Assembly (NCBI GenBank): GCA_003169735.1
Contig: PNAP01000103.1
Coordinates: forward strand, 1 to 40,141
From: Chloroflexota bacterium
Lineage (GTDB): Bacteria; Chloroflexota; Limnocylindria; Limnocylindrales; CSP1-4
Direction: 5' to 3'
Length of the DNA stretch: 40,141 nt
Part shown: in pieces, positions 16,970-26,073 of the stretch
Numbering within the stretch: the first letter of the stretch is position 1
Layout of the letters: each line of letters opens with the position of its first letter
Notes under the pieces: model-generated
Database searches by the model: none
Told to the model about the DNA's origin: nothing
Seen by the model: only the letters and a program-made list of their open reading frames with translations
Position numbers and translations under genes: made by a program

Positions 16970-18877
16970 ATGTCTGCATGGCGGCGCGCGTCGACGGTCG
17001 TGACCCCGCAGCGCGCGTCGCTCATCGCGGTGCTGATGGCTGCCGGCCTCATCGATACGTGGGACCTTGCGGTGAACGGCTTCGCAAACACGTACTACGC
17101 GGCGGCGGCGGTCGCCGGGTCCCGCGACTGGACCGCCTTCTTCTTCGGCTCGTTCGACGCGGGCGGCTTCATCACCATCGACAAACCACCGTTGGGGCTC
17201 TGGCCGATGGACCTCTCGGTCCGGCTGTTCGGCCTCAGCCCGTGGAGCGTCCTCGTGCCGCAGGCGCTCATCGGCATGGCGTCCGTGTTCGTGCTGTACC
17301 GCGTCGTGCGGCGTTCCTTTGGGCACGCGGCGGGGTTGATCGCGGCGGTCGTTCTGGCGCTGACGCCGGTCGCGGTCCTCCTCGACCGGTTCGATGATCC
17401 CGATGCGCTCCTGGTCCTGCTACTCCTGCTCGCGGCCTGGGCGTTCCTGCGGGCGCTCGATGACGGGCGCTTCCGGTGGCTGCTGGCCGCGAGCGTGCTG
17501 GTCGGGCTTGCGTTCGACACGAAGTACCTCGAAGCGTGGCTCGTCTTGCCGGCCTTCGCCGTGACCTACCTCGTCGCGGCGGCCGGATCGATCCGCCATC
17601 GCCTCGCCGGGCTGACGGTCTCGGCCGCGACCGTGCTTCTCACCAGCGGGCTGTGGCTGGTCATCGTCGATCTCATCCCGGCCGGCCAGCGGCCGTACAT
17701 CGGCGGCAGCACGAACGACACGGCGCTCGATCTCGTGCTCGGCTACGACGGATTCGGACGCATCTTCGGCCAGCTCGACCCGGGGGTCGCGGCCAGTGGC
17801 GGGACCGTGTTCGGCGGAGCCACCGGGCCGCTCCGGATGTTCGATGCCGAATTCGGAGGCCAGATCAGCTGGCTCCTCCCGGTAGCCATGATCGCGCTGC
17901 TGACCGGGCTCTGGGTGCGGCGGCGGGCCGCTCGCCTCGACCCGCAGCGAGCCGCCTACCTGACGTGGGGCCTGTGGCTCGCCAGCTTCGTGGCCGTATT
18001 CAGCCTCATGTCGGGCATCGTCCACCCCTATTACGCCATCGCCCTGGCACCGGCCATCGCGGCGCTCGTTGGTGCGGGTGGCGTCGAACTCTGGACCCTT
18101 CGCTCGCGGTCACGCGTCGCGCGGTTCGCGCTGGCCTTCGCGCTCGTTGGGGGCGCCGGTTGGGCGTTCGAGTTGCTGGCAAGGACGCCCGGTTTCGCGC
18201 CCGGACTTGGCATCGGCATCGTCGTGGTCGGGGTCGTGGCAGCCATCGTCGTCGCCGTGCCGCCATCGGTGATGCTCTCCGGTCAGCGGCGCGGGGTCTC
18301 GCTCGTCGCCCTGTCCGTGGGTGGCGTCGCCCTGCTGGCTGGCCCCGCGGTCTATTCACTCGCCACGATCACGTCGGGGCATGCGGCGGTCGATCCCCTG
18401 GCCGGACCGAACGGCGCTTCCGCCGTCGAACGGGATGCCGCAGACGCCGGGGCCCTGGCGCCGTATCTCGTCGCGCACCGCGGGACGGCGACGTGGATCG
18501 TGGCCACGAGCCAGTCTCTCGCGGACGAGATCGAGATCGCCACGCAGGAACCGGTCATGGCCATGGGTGGCTTCAGCGGAGGGGACCCGACGCCCACCGT
18601 TGGGGGACTGGCGGCCGACATCGCGAGGGGTGCGCTCCGCTACGTCCTCATCGTCGCCGGTTCGGCCCCGACGGATCATCCTCCCCGTCCTGATACCGGT
18701 GACGAACCCGGGGCCGCCAGCCCGCCGCCCGCTCCCTCCATCGACCCGTCTGGTTCCAGCGAGGAGCTGCGCGAAGCCTGGGTCAGGGCGAACTGCGCCG
18801 CCATCGACCTGTCAGGTCTCGGGCCGACGGCAGGTCTCGGTGAGAACGTCCTGTACGACTGCGCGCCAACGACCTGA
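16970..18877 (+). CDS. Glycosyltransferase family 39 (ArnT/PMT-like, YkcB type)
   Basis: A 635-residue polytopic membrane glycosyltransferase that would move a sugar from a polyprenyl-phosphate carrier to an extracytoplasmic acceptor. After the first span (LIAVLMAAGLIDTWDLAVNG) comes the large external loop with GFANTYYAAAAVAGSRDWTAFFFGSFDAGGF, then the hallmark ITIDKPPLGLW (acidic residue plus KPP). About eleven spans follow. FDTKYLEAWLVLPAF and LGYDGFGRIFG are also typical of this group. The last 200 residues include a soluble extracytoplasmic domain with a Pro/Ser-rich linker and Cys residues near the end. ATG at 16970 was chosen over an upstream frame (16787) that codes an Arg-rich, unlikely leader. 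It ends three bases from the convergent lipoprotein. Confidence 0.88.
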   Translation: MSAWRRASTVVTPQRASLIAVLMAAGLIDTWDLAVNGFANTYYAAAAVAGSRDWTAFFFGSFDAGGFITIDKPPLGLWPMDLSVRLFGLSPWSVLVPQALIGMASVFVLYRVVRRSFGHAAGLIAAVVLALTPVAVLLDRFDDPDALLVLLLLLAAWAFLRALDDGRFRWLLAASVLVGLAFDTKYLEAWLVLPAFAVTYLVAAAGSIRHRLAGLTVSAATVLLTSGLWLVIVDLIPAGQRPYIGGSTNDTALDLVLGYDGFGRIFGQLDPGVAASGGTVFGGATGPLRMFDAEFGGQISWLLPVAMIALLTGLWVRRRAARLDPQRAAYLTWGLWLASFVAVFSLMSGIVHPYYAIALAPAIAALVGAGGVELWTLRSRSRVARFALAFALVGGAGWAFELLARTPGFAPGLGIGIVVVGVVAAIVVAVPPSVMLSGQRRGVSLVALSVGGVALLAGPAVYSLATITSGHAAVDPLAGPNGASAVERDAADAGALAPYLVAHRGTATWIVATSQSLADEIEIATQEPVMAMGGFSGGDPTPTVGGLAADIARGALRYVLIVAGSAPTDHPPRPDTGDEPGAASPPPAPSIDPSGSSEELREAWVRANCAAIDLSGLGPTAGLGENVLYDCAPTT

Positions 18878-18880
18878 AGC

Positions 18881-19921
18881 TCAGGGGGTCGTGGCGAACG
18901 ACCCGCACACGACCGCGCCGCTGACATGGATCGTGAGCGGCGCCGATCCGTCGGTCGGGCTGGTCGCCGCGTCACCGGAGATCTGCGCGCCCGTCGCGGT
19001 GACCGTCGCCGTCGTCGGATCGGTCGTCCGGTAGAAGTACTGGTCGTTGGCGGCGTCGTGCAGGAACGCGGTGAAGCCAGTGGTCGTCGCGAAGACGTTG
19101 ACGCCGACGGGCGTCGTTCCGAGCATCGCGATGCCGACCGTCCCCGCCGACAGTCCGAATTGCGTGCTGGAGGTGCAGCTGACGCGGACCGGGTCGATAC
19201 CGCCGTTGATGGACCCCGTGGGCGTGGTTGCCGTTAGGACCAGCGTGGACGTGCCGGGTCGCTGATCGCCGCAGGAGATCGAGCCGCTCAGGGAGGAGAG
19301 CAGGCCGATGCCTGTCGTCGCCGTGCCCGGGGCGGTGGTCTCGGTCACGGTCGAATCGATGTGCATGCCGACGGCGGCGTCGAAATCGGTCACGCCCGTA
19401 CCGCTGAACTCGCGCGAGCGGAAGTCAGTCCCCGCACCGGTCGAAACGGTCACCGCGAACGAACCGGCCAGGATCTGCAGGTTGAGGGCGGGACCGTTCT
19501 TGCCGAACTGGCCGAGGACGAAGATCATCGGACCGTTGAGCGTCGGAAACGCACAGGCGATCGAGGAGATCGTGACCGGCCCGGTCAGGCTCTTGTCGCC
19601 GGTCGACCCCAGCGTGCCCTTGGCGGGTCCGAGATCCTGGGTCGGTGACGGGCTCGGCGTCGGGGAGACGGCGCTCGCTGACGGGCTCGGGGCGGCGGTC
19701 GGCGACGGAGTCGCGGAGGTGGCAATCGGAGTCACGGTCGACGTCGGCGAAGCGGTCGGTGCGGGGATCGTCGGTGTTGCAGCGGGCGCCGTAGCGGAGG
19801 ACGTCGGGGTCGGCCCGGTGGTGGCTGACGAGCCGCCGCATGCTGCCGCGAGGAGTGCCGTCGCCAGCACGGCCGCCGCACCGAGCGATGGACCGGGAAT
19901 CGAGTGCTTCGATCGGGCCAC
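18881..19921 (-). CDS. Secreted lipoprotein with Thr/Pro-rich stalk
   Basis: A 346-residue lipoprotein. The start is GTG at 19921, preceded by GGGGGGAG. A signal peptide ends in the lipobox LAAAC (Cys28). A stalk of about 65 Ser/Thr/Pro/Ala residues follows (repeats of PTPT and SPSP). The globular part from about 95 is beta-rich with three internal Cys (SIACAF, SISCGD, VRVSCTS) and one near the end in SGAVVCGSF. The C-terminal block GAQISGDAATSPTDGSAPL is matched by a gene remnant at 28700-28890. No enzyme motif is seen; a surface or adhesive role is a guess. Confidence 0.8.
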   Translation of the reverse strand: MARSKHSIPGPSLGAAAVLATALLAAACGGSSATTGPTPTSSATAPAATPTIPAPTASPTSTVTPIATSATPSPTAAPSPSASAVSPTPSPSPTQDLGPAKGTLGSTGDKSLTGPVTISSIACAFPTLNGPMIFVLGQFGKNGPALNLQILAGSFAVTVSTGAGTDFRSREFSGTGVTDFDAAVGMHIDSTVTETTAPGTATTGIGLLSSLSGSISCGDQRPGTSTLVLTATTPTGSINGGIDPVRVSCTSSTQFGLSAGTVGIAMLGTTPVGVNVFATTTGFTAFLHDAANDQYFYRTTDPTTATVTATGAQISGDAATSPTDGSAPLTIHVSGAVVCGSFATTP

Positions 19922-19985
19922 GATGATCTCCCCCCTTCTGTCACGCGATGCCGTCAGCGGTGCCCTGCGCCATCACTGCGGTCGG

Positions 19986-19999
19986 CGCATCATCGCATG
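19986..19999. repeat. 14-base repeat shared with 28901-28914
   Basis: CGCATCATCGCATG occurs here, 65-78 bases upstream of the lipoprotein start at 19921, and again at 28901-28914, next to a remnant of a paralogous lipoprotein in the same orientation. It may be a conserved promoter segment that survived duplication and deletion. Confidence 0.35.
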
Positions 20000-20031
20000 G
20001 CGCGATGGTCGCCTGTCGAGGGAGTCCCGCG

Positions 20032-21747
20032 ATGGACACGCGTGATTCCACCGTTGTCAAGCACGGACGGCCGGTGCACCCTAGGGAAATGGACGCTGCT
20101 ACGAGAACGGCCACGAAACGTGCTGCCCGGATGATGGCCGGGACCCCGCGGGCGGCATCCGTCCTCGTGGTCGACCATGATGCTGTCACCCGCGGCCTGA
20201 TCACCTATGCCTTGCGGCGGGCGGGCCTTAAGGTGATCGACGCGGAGACCGGCAAAGCCGCCCTGCACCTCGTGCTGACGAAGACGATCGCGCTCGTCAT
20301 CCTCGACGTGGCGATGCCTGGCATGCCCGGCACGGACATCGTCCAGGCACTCCGCATCCGACCCGAGACGGCCACCCTGCCCGTCCTGTTGATGACCGGC
20401 TCGGGCGACTACGACAGCGTCGTCGAGGGTCTCGATGCCGGCGCCGATGACTTCCTGCCCAAGCCCGTGCGGCTGGACGAATTGGTCGCGCGGGTGCAGG
20501 CCCACCTGCGCACGCAGGCCGCGTGGTCGGGGGTGGTCGAGGCGGAACTGCGCATCCGTGCCGGGGTGGTGGCAGCACTTGGACGATTGGTCATCCCCTC
20601 ATCGCCGGAGGATGCGGCCGAGGCAGTGGTCAACGAACTCGCCAAACGGACAGCGAGCGACCTCGTGGCCGTCCTGCAGCTCGGCGCCGGCGATCAGCTC
20701 CACGAACTCGCCACCTACGACCGGGCGGTCGGTGTCCGGCGTTGTGGACGGACGTTGCCAGCAGCACAGGCGCGGACGATCCTTGCCCGTGCTCGCTCAG
20801 GGCCGTGGGTGGACGAAGTCCAGGTCGTCGGGTCGGCCGACGCGGCGCCGGGGATTGCTTCCGCATCGACCGAGCTGTCGGCGGGAGCTCCGATCTATTC
20901 GGGCGATGACCTGGTCGGCATCCTGACCATCGGCGTCGGTCGTAGCCTCGGCCGCTCGCCGCTCGTGCACCGGGCGAAACTGCTGGCGGCGGCGATCGAC
21001 TATGCCAACGTCCTGAGCACACGCACCGGATCTGCTTTCGCCGACCGGCGCGATATCGCCGCCACGCGCGCCCGACTGCGCTCGGTCGTCACCGCCGGCC
21101 GCTTCCACCCGGTCTTCCAGCGCATCGTCGAGCTCGAGACGGGAGCGATCGTCGGCTTCGAGGCCCTGACCCGTTTCGATGACGACACGCCACCTGACCA
21201 GCGCTTCGCTGAGGCGGTGGCCGCGGGGCTCGGGCGTGACTTCGAACTCGCGACGATGCGCGCGGCGCTCGACCAGGCGGCCCGACTGCCCGCGGACGGC
21301 TTCCTCTCGATCAACGTCTCGCCCGGCTTCGTTTTGCGCGGCCATCGCCAGCTCCGCCAGCTCGTCGCGGCCTCGCCACGACGGATCGTGCTGGAGTTGA
21401 CCGAACACGTGCCCATCGCCGACTACGCTTCGGTTCGCAAGGCACTGGCCAGGATCGGCGCCAGTGGCCTCGCCATCGATGATGCAGGCGCCGGATACGC
21501 CAGCCTTCGCCACGTCCTGGAGCTGCGGCCGGCCTTCGCCAAGCTCGACATCAGCCTGGTTCGCGGCATCGATGGCGACGATCTTCGTCAAGCGCTCGCC
21601 ACCGGCCTGCAGTTCTTCGCCTTCAAGTCAGGGTGTCGCCTCGTGGCCGAAGGCGTCGAGACGCACGCGGAGGCCGAGACCCTGCAGCGGCTCGGCATCC
21701 TCCTCGGACAGGGCTATCTCTTCGGCCGGCCGGAGCGCATCGCCTGA
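20032..21747 (+). CDS. Response regulator with REC-GAF-EAL domains (c-di-GMP phosphodiesterase)
   Basis: A 571-residue cytoplasmic signalling protein expected to hydrolyse cyclic di-GMP when phosphorylated. Residues 40-155 are the receiver: acidic pair in VLVVDHD, phospho-acceptor Asp92 in ILDVAMPG, Thr in LMTGSG and Lys144 in LPKPV. Residues about 175-330 are GAF-like (AGAPIYSGDDLVGILTIG). The EAL domain fills the rest: FEALTRF, INVSP, ELTEH, IDDAGAGYASL, AKLDISLVRG, AEGVETHAEA and GQGYLFGRP. All metal and base positions look intact, so activity is likely. ATG at 20032 was chosen for the GAGGGAG eight bases upstream. No partner histidine kinase is in the window. Confidence 0.92.
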   Translation: MDTRDSTVVKHGRPVHPREMDAATRTATKRAARMMAGTPRAASVLVVDHDAVTRGLITYALRRAGLKVIDAETGKAALHLVLTKTIALVILDVAMPGMPGTDIVQALRIRPETATLPVLLMTGSGDYDSVVEGLDAGADDFLPKPVRLDELVARVQAHLRTQAAWSGVVEAELRIRAGVVAALGRLVIPSSPEDAAEAVVNELAKRTASDLVAVLQLGAGDQLHELATYDRAVGVRRCGRTLPAAQARTILARARSGPWVDEVQVVGSADAAPGIASASTELSAGAPIYSGDDLVGILTIGVGRSLGRSPLVHRAKLLAAAIDYANVLSTRTGSAFADRRDIAATRARLRSVVTAGRFHPVFQRIVELETGAIVGFEALTRFDDDTPPDQRFAEAVAAGLGRDFELATMRAALDQAARLPADGFLSINVSPGFVLRGHRQLRQLVAASPRRIVLELTEHVPIADYASVRKALARIGASGLAIDDAGAGYASLRHVLELRPAFAKLDISLVRGIDGDDLRQALATGLQFFAFKSGCRLVAEGVETHAEAETLQRLGILLGQGYLFGRPERIA

Positions 21748-22033
21748 CGAGAACCGGTCCGCACCCTGCCCGAGGGCCGATGGTACGGGTGGTGCTGACT
21801 GGCTCGGCTGTTACCCTGTCATCGACTGGTCGCCCCAGCACCGGGGCCGTCGTCCGGGTCCCCCATGGGCCGGACGTGCCACCGACCACGCAGCGGTCGA
21901 ATTCCCGCACTCCGCGGGGATCCTCTGGCGTGGCTGTCCTGTGCGGATGCCAGCCTCCGAGACGACCGTCGGTGTTCGCAGCGACGCGCCCCCAGCCGTC
22001 GCCGCCGACCGAGATCCAGGAGGAGCCAGCTCC

Positions 22034-22981
22034 ATGATCGCCAACACGCTTGGCGCGCGCTCGAAACGCGCGCGCCTGCTCGAACTCATCGTCGCCTTCA
22101 GCGGCGTCGTGCTCATCTCAGCCACCATCGGCCTTGCCGGAACCGTCCGCGCCGCAGATGGCGCGACGATGGCTGACGGTGCCGCGTCCGCACCGAAGCG
22201 CGCGGTCATCGTCGTCGGCCCATTCGCCGGCGATACGGCCAACGCGATCGAATCGGCCAACCGGGTCGCCGCCGAGGCCACGGCCATGGGCATGGACGTC
22301 ACCACCATCTACGCGCCCCACGCCACCTGGGGCCGCGTCGTCAAGGCCGCCAATGGCGCCGACTTCTTCGAGTACATCGGCCACGGCAACGGCTGGCCGA
22401 GCCCGTACCGCCCGTTCCAGGAGAACACCAAGGACGGTCTGGGTCTCAATGCCCATGACGGAGACAGCGACTACAGCGTCAAGTACTACGGTGCGAACCG
22501 GATCATCGCAAAGATCCACTTCGCCCCGAACGCCATCGTGTATCTCAACAAGCTGTGCTATTCCTCCGGGAATGGAGAGGTCGGCATGCTCGTCCCGACC
22601 CAGAAAGTCGCCGTTCAACGCGTGGACAACTTCGCGGCTGGCTTCCTGGCCGCCGGTGCACGGGTCGTGTTCACGCTCAAGACCCAACCTGCCGAGACAC
22701 TCATCGACGCGCTCTACCAGACCCACGAGACGATGGATGACTGGTTCAAGACGACCTACGACGGCGGCTGGGGTGGCGACCAGGCATCGGAGCGCGGTTG
22801 GATCGGGACACAGCCCGACCTGTACTTCGACTCCGCCCGGACGCCCGGGGCGACCATCCACATCGACCCGGATTCCCCGGTTGCGGGCGATCCGGTGACG
22901 GACGCGAAGGGCGCCTACCAACGCGGCGTGACCGGCGACCTCGCCTTCACGACCGACGCCTGGCTGGGCTCCGGCCACTGA
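22034..22981 (+). CDS. Secreted protein with caspase/gingipain-like His-Cys pair
   Basis: A 315-residue exported protein with AGGAGG before ATG 22034. The signal peptide covers residues 1-41 (RLLELIVAFSGVVLISATIGLAGTVRAA). The mature part begins KRAVIVVGPFAGDTANAIESA, a Rossmann-like strand and helix. Then come FFEYIGHGNGWPSPY with His117-Gly and AIVYLNKLCYSSGN with Cys175 after a hydrophobic strand. This order and spacing match the His-Gly and Cys dyad of clan CD peptidases (caspase, gingipain, C25). Downstream Gly/Ala-rich segments include LAAGARVVFTLK. Family membership is inferred from motifs only. A nonenzymatic relative is possible. The 286 bases upstream (21748-22033) hold only a possible -10 (TACCCT, 21812-21817). 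Confidence 0.6.
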   Translation: MIANTLGARSKRARLLELIVAFSGVVLISATIGLAGTVRAADGATMADGAASAPKRAVIVVGPFAGDTANAIESANRVAAEATAMGMDVTTIYAPHATWGRVVKAANGADFFEYIGHGNGWPSPYRPFQENTKDGLGLNAHDGDSDYSVKYYGANRIIAKIHFAPNAIVYLNKLCYSSGNGEVGMLVPTQKVAVQRVDNFAAGFLAAGARVVFTLKTQPAETLIDALYQTHETMDDWFKTTYDGGWGGDQASERGWIGTQPDLYFDSARTPGATIHIDPDSPVAGDPVTDAKGAYQRGVTGDLAFTTDAWLGSGH

Positions 22982-22984
22982 CCT

Positions 22985-23428
22985 TCAGTCAGGACTGATG
23001 ATCGGTTCGAGGCGAAAATAAGTCCCGGCCGCCAGCACGTGGCGGCGACCAAGACGGTAGATGGCGTTACCCGGGAACGGGTGCTGACCGGTGGAGCGGA
23101 TGACCGCCGTGCGCTCCGGACCGGGAGGGAGGCGCACGGCGCGGACCTCCACGGGAGTCAGACCCCGCATAGCGAGTTTCCCCTCCCCAGCGGCTTCGAG
23201 GTTCCGGGTCCATGCGCAGTCGCCGTTGGGATGACCAAGGTAGATCTGGCCGTTCGTCCGCAGCAGGCCGAGAAGCGTCGTGATCTGCCGGCCGCTTCGC
23301 CTCCCGGGCACCGTCAGCTCGACCAGGTTGCCGATTCCGTACGCGTGATGGGCGGCACGCAACGGCGGATCGAGCCAGCCAAGGATCCGGTAGAGACCCC
23401 TGAAGATCCGCGACCACGCGCCCGACAC
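22985..23428 (-). CDS. Deazaflavin (F420)-dependent nitroreductase, Ddn-like
   Basis: A 147-residue protein of the split-barrel Ddn family, which uses reduced coenzyme F420 to reduce quinones or nitro compounds. Typical features are the N-terminal amphipathic helix (FRGLYRILGWL), ELTVPGRRSGRQITTLLGLLR (F420 phosphate-binding GRxSG and T-T-L), YLGHPNGDCAWTRNLEAAG (glycine/asparagine motif) and GNAIYRLGRRHV. Start is GTG at 23428. It converges on the caspase-like gene with a three-base gap. Its presence supports F420 use by this organism. Confidence 0.85.
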   Translation of the reverse strand: MSGAWSRIFRGLYRILGWLDPPLRAAHHAYGIGNLVELTVPGRRSGRQITTLLGLLRTNGQIYLGHPNGDCAWTRNLEAAGEGKLAMRGLTPVEVRAVRLPPGPERTAVIRSTGQHPFPGNAIYRLGRRHVLAAGTYFRLEPIISPD

Positions 23429-23529
23429 GTGTCCAAGGATAAGGCGCGCCGTTCCCTTCCACGTCGGTCAGACCCTGCCAAATCGCGCCGATGCGCGTGC
23501 TAGGCGGAACACGGCCATCGCTCGGCCGC

Positions 23530-25245
23530 CTACGCGGTGATCGGCGACTTGTCCCAGTCGATGGCGACCTCCTGGTTGCGGTTCGCCAGGTTGACAGCGA
23601 CGGCCAGCTTGACCCCGGGTGCGATGCCGCCGACCTTGTCGAGCGGCACGCGATGACCGAAGACGGCCGGGAACGGTGCCTCTCCCGCCAGGGTCACCTC
23701 GACCGTGAAGAGCCACATCGGGTCGTTCAGATGCGACGCTTCCGCCGAGGGGTCGATGTCGCGCACGGTCTTGCCGAGCGGCTGGGCAGTGGTGATGACC
23801 GCCGTGCAGCGTGTGCCGGTGGCCAGGAGCTCCGCGGCGCTACCCTTGGTGGTCGGCAGGCTGCCGCTTCGGACGGCGCCGACGACGGCGCTGACATCGG
23901 CCGCCGACGGTTGCCCGCTCGCGTCGAATGCGACCTCCGTGCCGTCCGGCGCGGCAGGGTCGCCGTCGGCTGCGGAGCCGCCGATGCGACCGAAGTCGAT
24001 CGAGACGTTGCTTGGCTTGGCCGGATCGACGAGCACGCCGATGTGCGCCCCGGGCAGGATCATCGGGATGTACACCCGCGGGACGATGACCTTGATCTCG
24101 ACCGGGTATGGCGACCCGCCACCAGTCGGCGTCACCTGCAGGCTCAGCTTGTACTCCGGCGCATTCGGCCCGACGCTCGGCATCGTCACGGTGACGCCCG
24201 TGTCCGCAATGCTCTCGATGACCGCATCAGCGGGCAGGCCGTTCTGGATCGGGCTTGACGTCCCCGTCAGCTTGCGGATCAGCCAGGGACCCCACACGAA
24301 CGGCGCCGTGATGGAGAAGATCACCACCACGACGACGAAGATGATGACGGGCACCGCGCCAGCCGGGATGAACGGCGGCTGTTGCACAGCGTCGATCGCC
24401 GTCAGCAGCGCACCCTGGACATCCTGGCCCGCGGCCGTCTCGTTGGCGAGGGTGTCGTTCTTCCAGGGCGCGTTCGCGGTGTAACTAGTGAACAGTTCGC
24501 TGCTCGAATCGATGAACCCGCCGATCTGGCCGTCTGAAACGGCCAGAGCGATGTCGAGCGACTTGCCCGTGTCGGAGCTCATCCCGGCCCCGTTGAAGAA
24601 GGCCGCCGTGGCCGGATCGCTCGCGGCGATGGCGATGTCGACGTAGACCGTGGCGTTGAGCTTGCTGCCAAGGTCCGTCGCGGCCGACTCAGCCTGTTGC
24701 CGGCCCGCCGCATCGAGGACGCCGGAGCTATCAAAGACGTGGCCGCCTCTCAGGAAGCCCTCGACGCGCGCCAGCGTGCTCAGCATCCAGCTCTCGGTCG
24801 TCTGCGGCCCGGGCGTCGAGAAGTCGTTGACCAGCGCCGTTCCGACCGTGCTGAGCTTGGCCTGAAGGGTCGGGCCGATGGTGATCGTCCCGAAGACACC
24901 CTGGCCGGTGATCAGCAGGCCGTCGACGCTCCACGCCTCCGCCACCGTGGCGTTGTCGGGCATCGCCGAACCCTCGTCCGCCGTGTAGAGCGCGACCCTG
25001 CCTCCACCTTCAGCCTCGATCTTCGCCGCCAGTGCCTCGGCGGTCGTGACCGACTGCGGCGACAGGAGCTTGCCGAGGTCATAGACATGGTGGCCGGGCG
25101 TGAAGGTCGGCAGCGTGGAGACGTCGGCGGCGACCGGCGAAGCGCCGGCCAGACCGAGGACCAGCAGCCCCAACAGGCTCATCGACAGGGCCAGCGACCG
25201 CCGCGCGGTCAGAGCGAACCAACGATCTCCTGACGTCCTGGACAT
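23530..25245 (-). CDS. TPM-domain-like membrane protein
   Basis: A 571-residue protein with signal peptide 1-41 (SLALSMSLLGLLVLGLAGASPVAA), an extracytoplasmic region and one strong span (PVIIFVVVVVIFSITAPFVW, about 292-312). The outer region seems to hold two TPM (DUF477)-like units. The first starts HVYDLGKLLSPQSVTTAEALAAKIEA and the second FDSSGVLDAAGRQQAESAATDLGSKLNATVYVDIAI. The cytoplasmic part has two related beta domains, each with a VPxxxIPxILPGAxIGVLVDP-like core (SVDPAKP, then VPLDKVGGIAPGVKLAV). TPM proteins are linked to photosystem or membrane-protein repair and stress. No role can be assigned here. ATG 25245 was preferred over 25269. Confidence 0.7.
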   Translation of the reverse strand: MSRTSGDRWFALTARRSLALSMSLLGLLVLGLAGASPVAADVSTLPTFTPGHHVYDLGKLLSPQSVTTAEALAAKIEAEGGGRVALYTADEGSAMPDNATVAEAWSVDGLLITGQGVFGTITIGPTLQAKLSTVGTALVNDFSTPGPQTTESWMLSTLARVEGFLRGGHVFDSSGVLDAAGRQQAESAATDLGSKLNATVYVDIAIAASDPATAAFFNGAGMSSDTGKSLDIALAVSDGQIGGFIDSSSELFTSYTANAPWKNDTLANETAAGQDVQGALLTAIDAVQQPPFIPAGAVPVIIFVVVVVIFSITAPFVWGPWLIRKLTGTSSPIQNGLPADAVIESIADTGVTVTMPSVGPNAPEYKLSLQVTPTGGGSPYPVEIKVIVPRVYIPMILPGAHIGVLVDPAKPSNVSIDFGRIGGSAADGDPAAPDGTEVAFDASGQPSAADVSAVVGAVRSGSLPTTKGSAAELLATGTRCTAVITTAQPLGKTVRDIDPSAEASHLNDPMWLFTVEVTLAGEAPFPAVFGHRVPLDKVGGIAPGVKLAVAVNLANRNQEVAIDWDKSPITA

Positions 25246-25367
25246 GGATCCTTGCGGCGACCTCAACACGGGGGTTTGGACGAAGGCAGCACTATGCCAT
25301 CCGGCCGCGTCCGACCCATTCCATCACCGCGAACGATGCGCCGAGCCCGCGTCAGGGGTCGATCGCG

Positions 25368-26024
25368 TCAGGCGACCGGCGCCAGGCGATAGACGAAGCC
25401 CTGTTTGCGCTCGAGGTCCTCGAGCTCGGTCGTGGTCCGCACGTTGTAGGTCGCGAGTTCGACGAGCTCGGCCGTCGGCAGGTAGCGCCGTCCGGGGTCG
25501 CCGACGAGCACGTCGATGCCCCGCCTTCGGGCTCGCTGCAACCAGGGCAGGACACGCTGCGCGAGCATCGCCTCATACCAGCAGTCGCCGGCCAGGATGA
25601 CGTCGGCGTCGGGTGGTTCGTCGTCCAGGACATCGCGACGGACCACCCCCACCCGGCAGCCGTTCGCCCGTGCGTTGACGCTCATCGACGCGGCGGCGAA
25701 GACGTCGATGTCGGCCCCCGTCGCCTCCGACGCACCGGCCAGCATCGCGGCGATGGCGCACAACCCGGAACCGGCCGCAAGGTCGAAGACCCGCCGACCG
25801 GCCACTGCCTCCGGGTGGTCACGCAGGTACCGGCCGATGGCGATGCCGCCGGACCACGCAAATGCCCAGTAAGGCAGCGCTGCGTCTGGGTCGCCGGTCT
25901 CGATCTGGGCGGCGTGCCAGAGGGGCAGGACCTCGTCGGCAAGGTGAAGGCGGATCTCCTCGAGTTCCGGTACCGCACGCAGACGCGTGTGGCGCAGCAC
26001 GAAGGCGCGAGGCGATGCTGCCAT
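25368..26024 (-). CDS. Class I SAM-dependent methyltransferase (ETFB-KMT/METTL23-like)
   Basis: A 218-residue methyltransferase. ATG 26024 gives the family start FVLRHTRLRAVPELEEIRLHLAD. PYWAFAWSGGIAIGRYL is the hallmark of the METTL20/23 (nicotinamide N-methyltransferase-like) group. The SAM site is VFDLAAGSGLCAIAAMLAGA followed by the acidic ADIDVF. The post-I motif DVILAGDCWYE matches the DxxY-type lysine methyltransferases. Relatives modify lysines of ETF-beta or other proteins. The protein target here is unknown. It follows the FMN reductase gene by 49 bases and may be in its operon. Confidence 0.85.
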   Translation of the reverse strand: MAASPRAFVLRHTRLRAVPELEEIRLHLADEVLPLWHAAQIETGDPDAALPYWAFAWSGGIAIGRYLRDHPEAVAGRRVFDLAAGSGLCAIAAMLAGASEATGADIDVFAAASMSVNARANGCRVGVVRRDVLDDEPPDADVILAGDCWYEAMLAQRVLPWLQRARRRGIDVLVGDPGRRYLPTAELVELATYNVRTTTELEDLERKQGFVYRLAPVA

Positions 26025-26073
26025 CACCGTGCTACGGCTGAGATCAGCGAACCCGGCTCTGCGCAACGAGTCA

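Noticed and set aside
22118-22978. A 286-codon minus-strand frame opposite the caspase-like gene
   Set aside because: Val/Gly/Asp/Arg-rich antisense; the plus strand has a signal peptide and a strong ribosome binding site.
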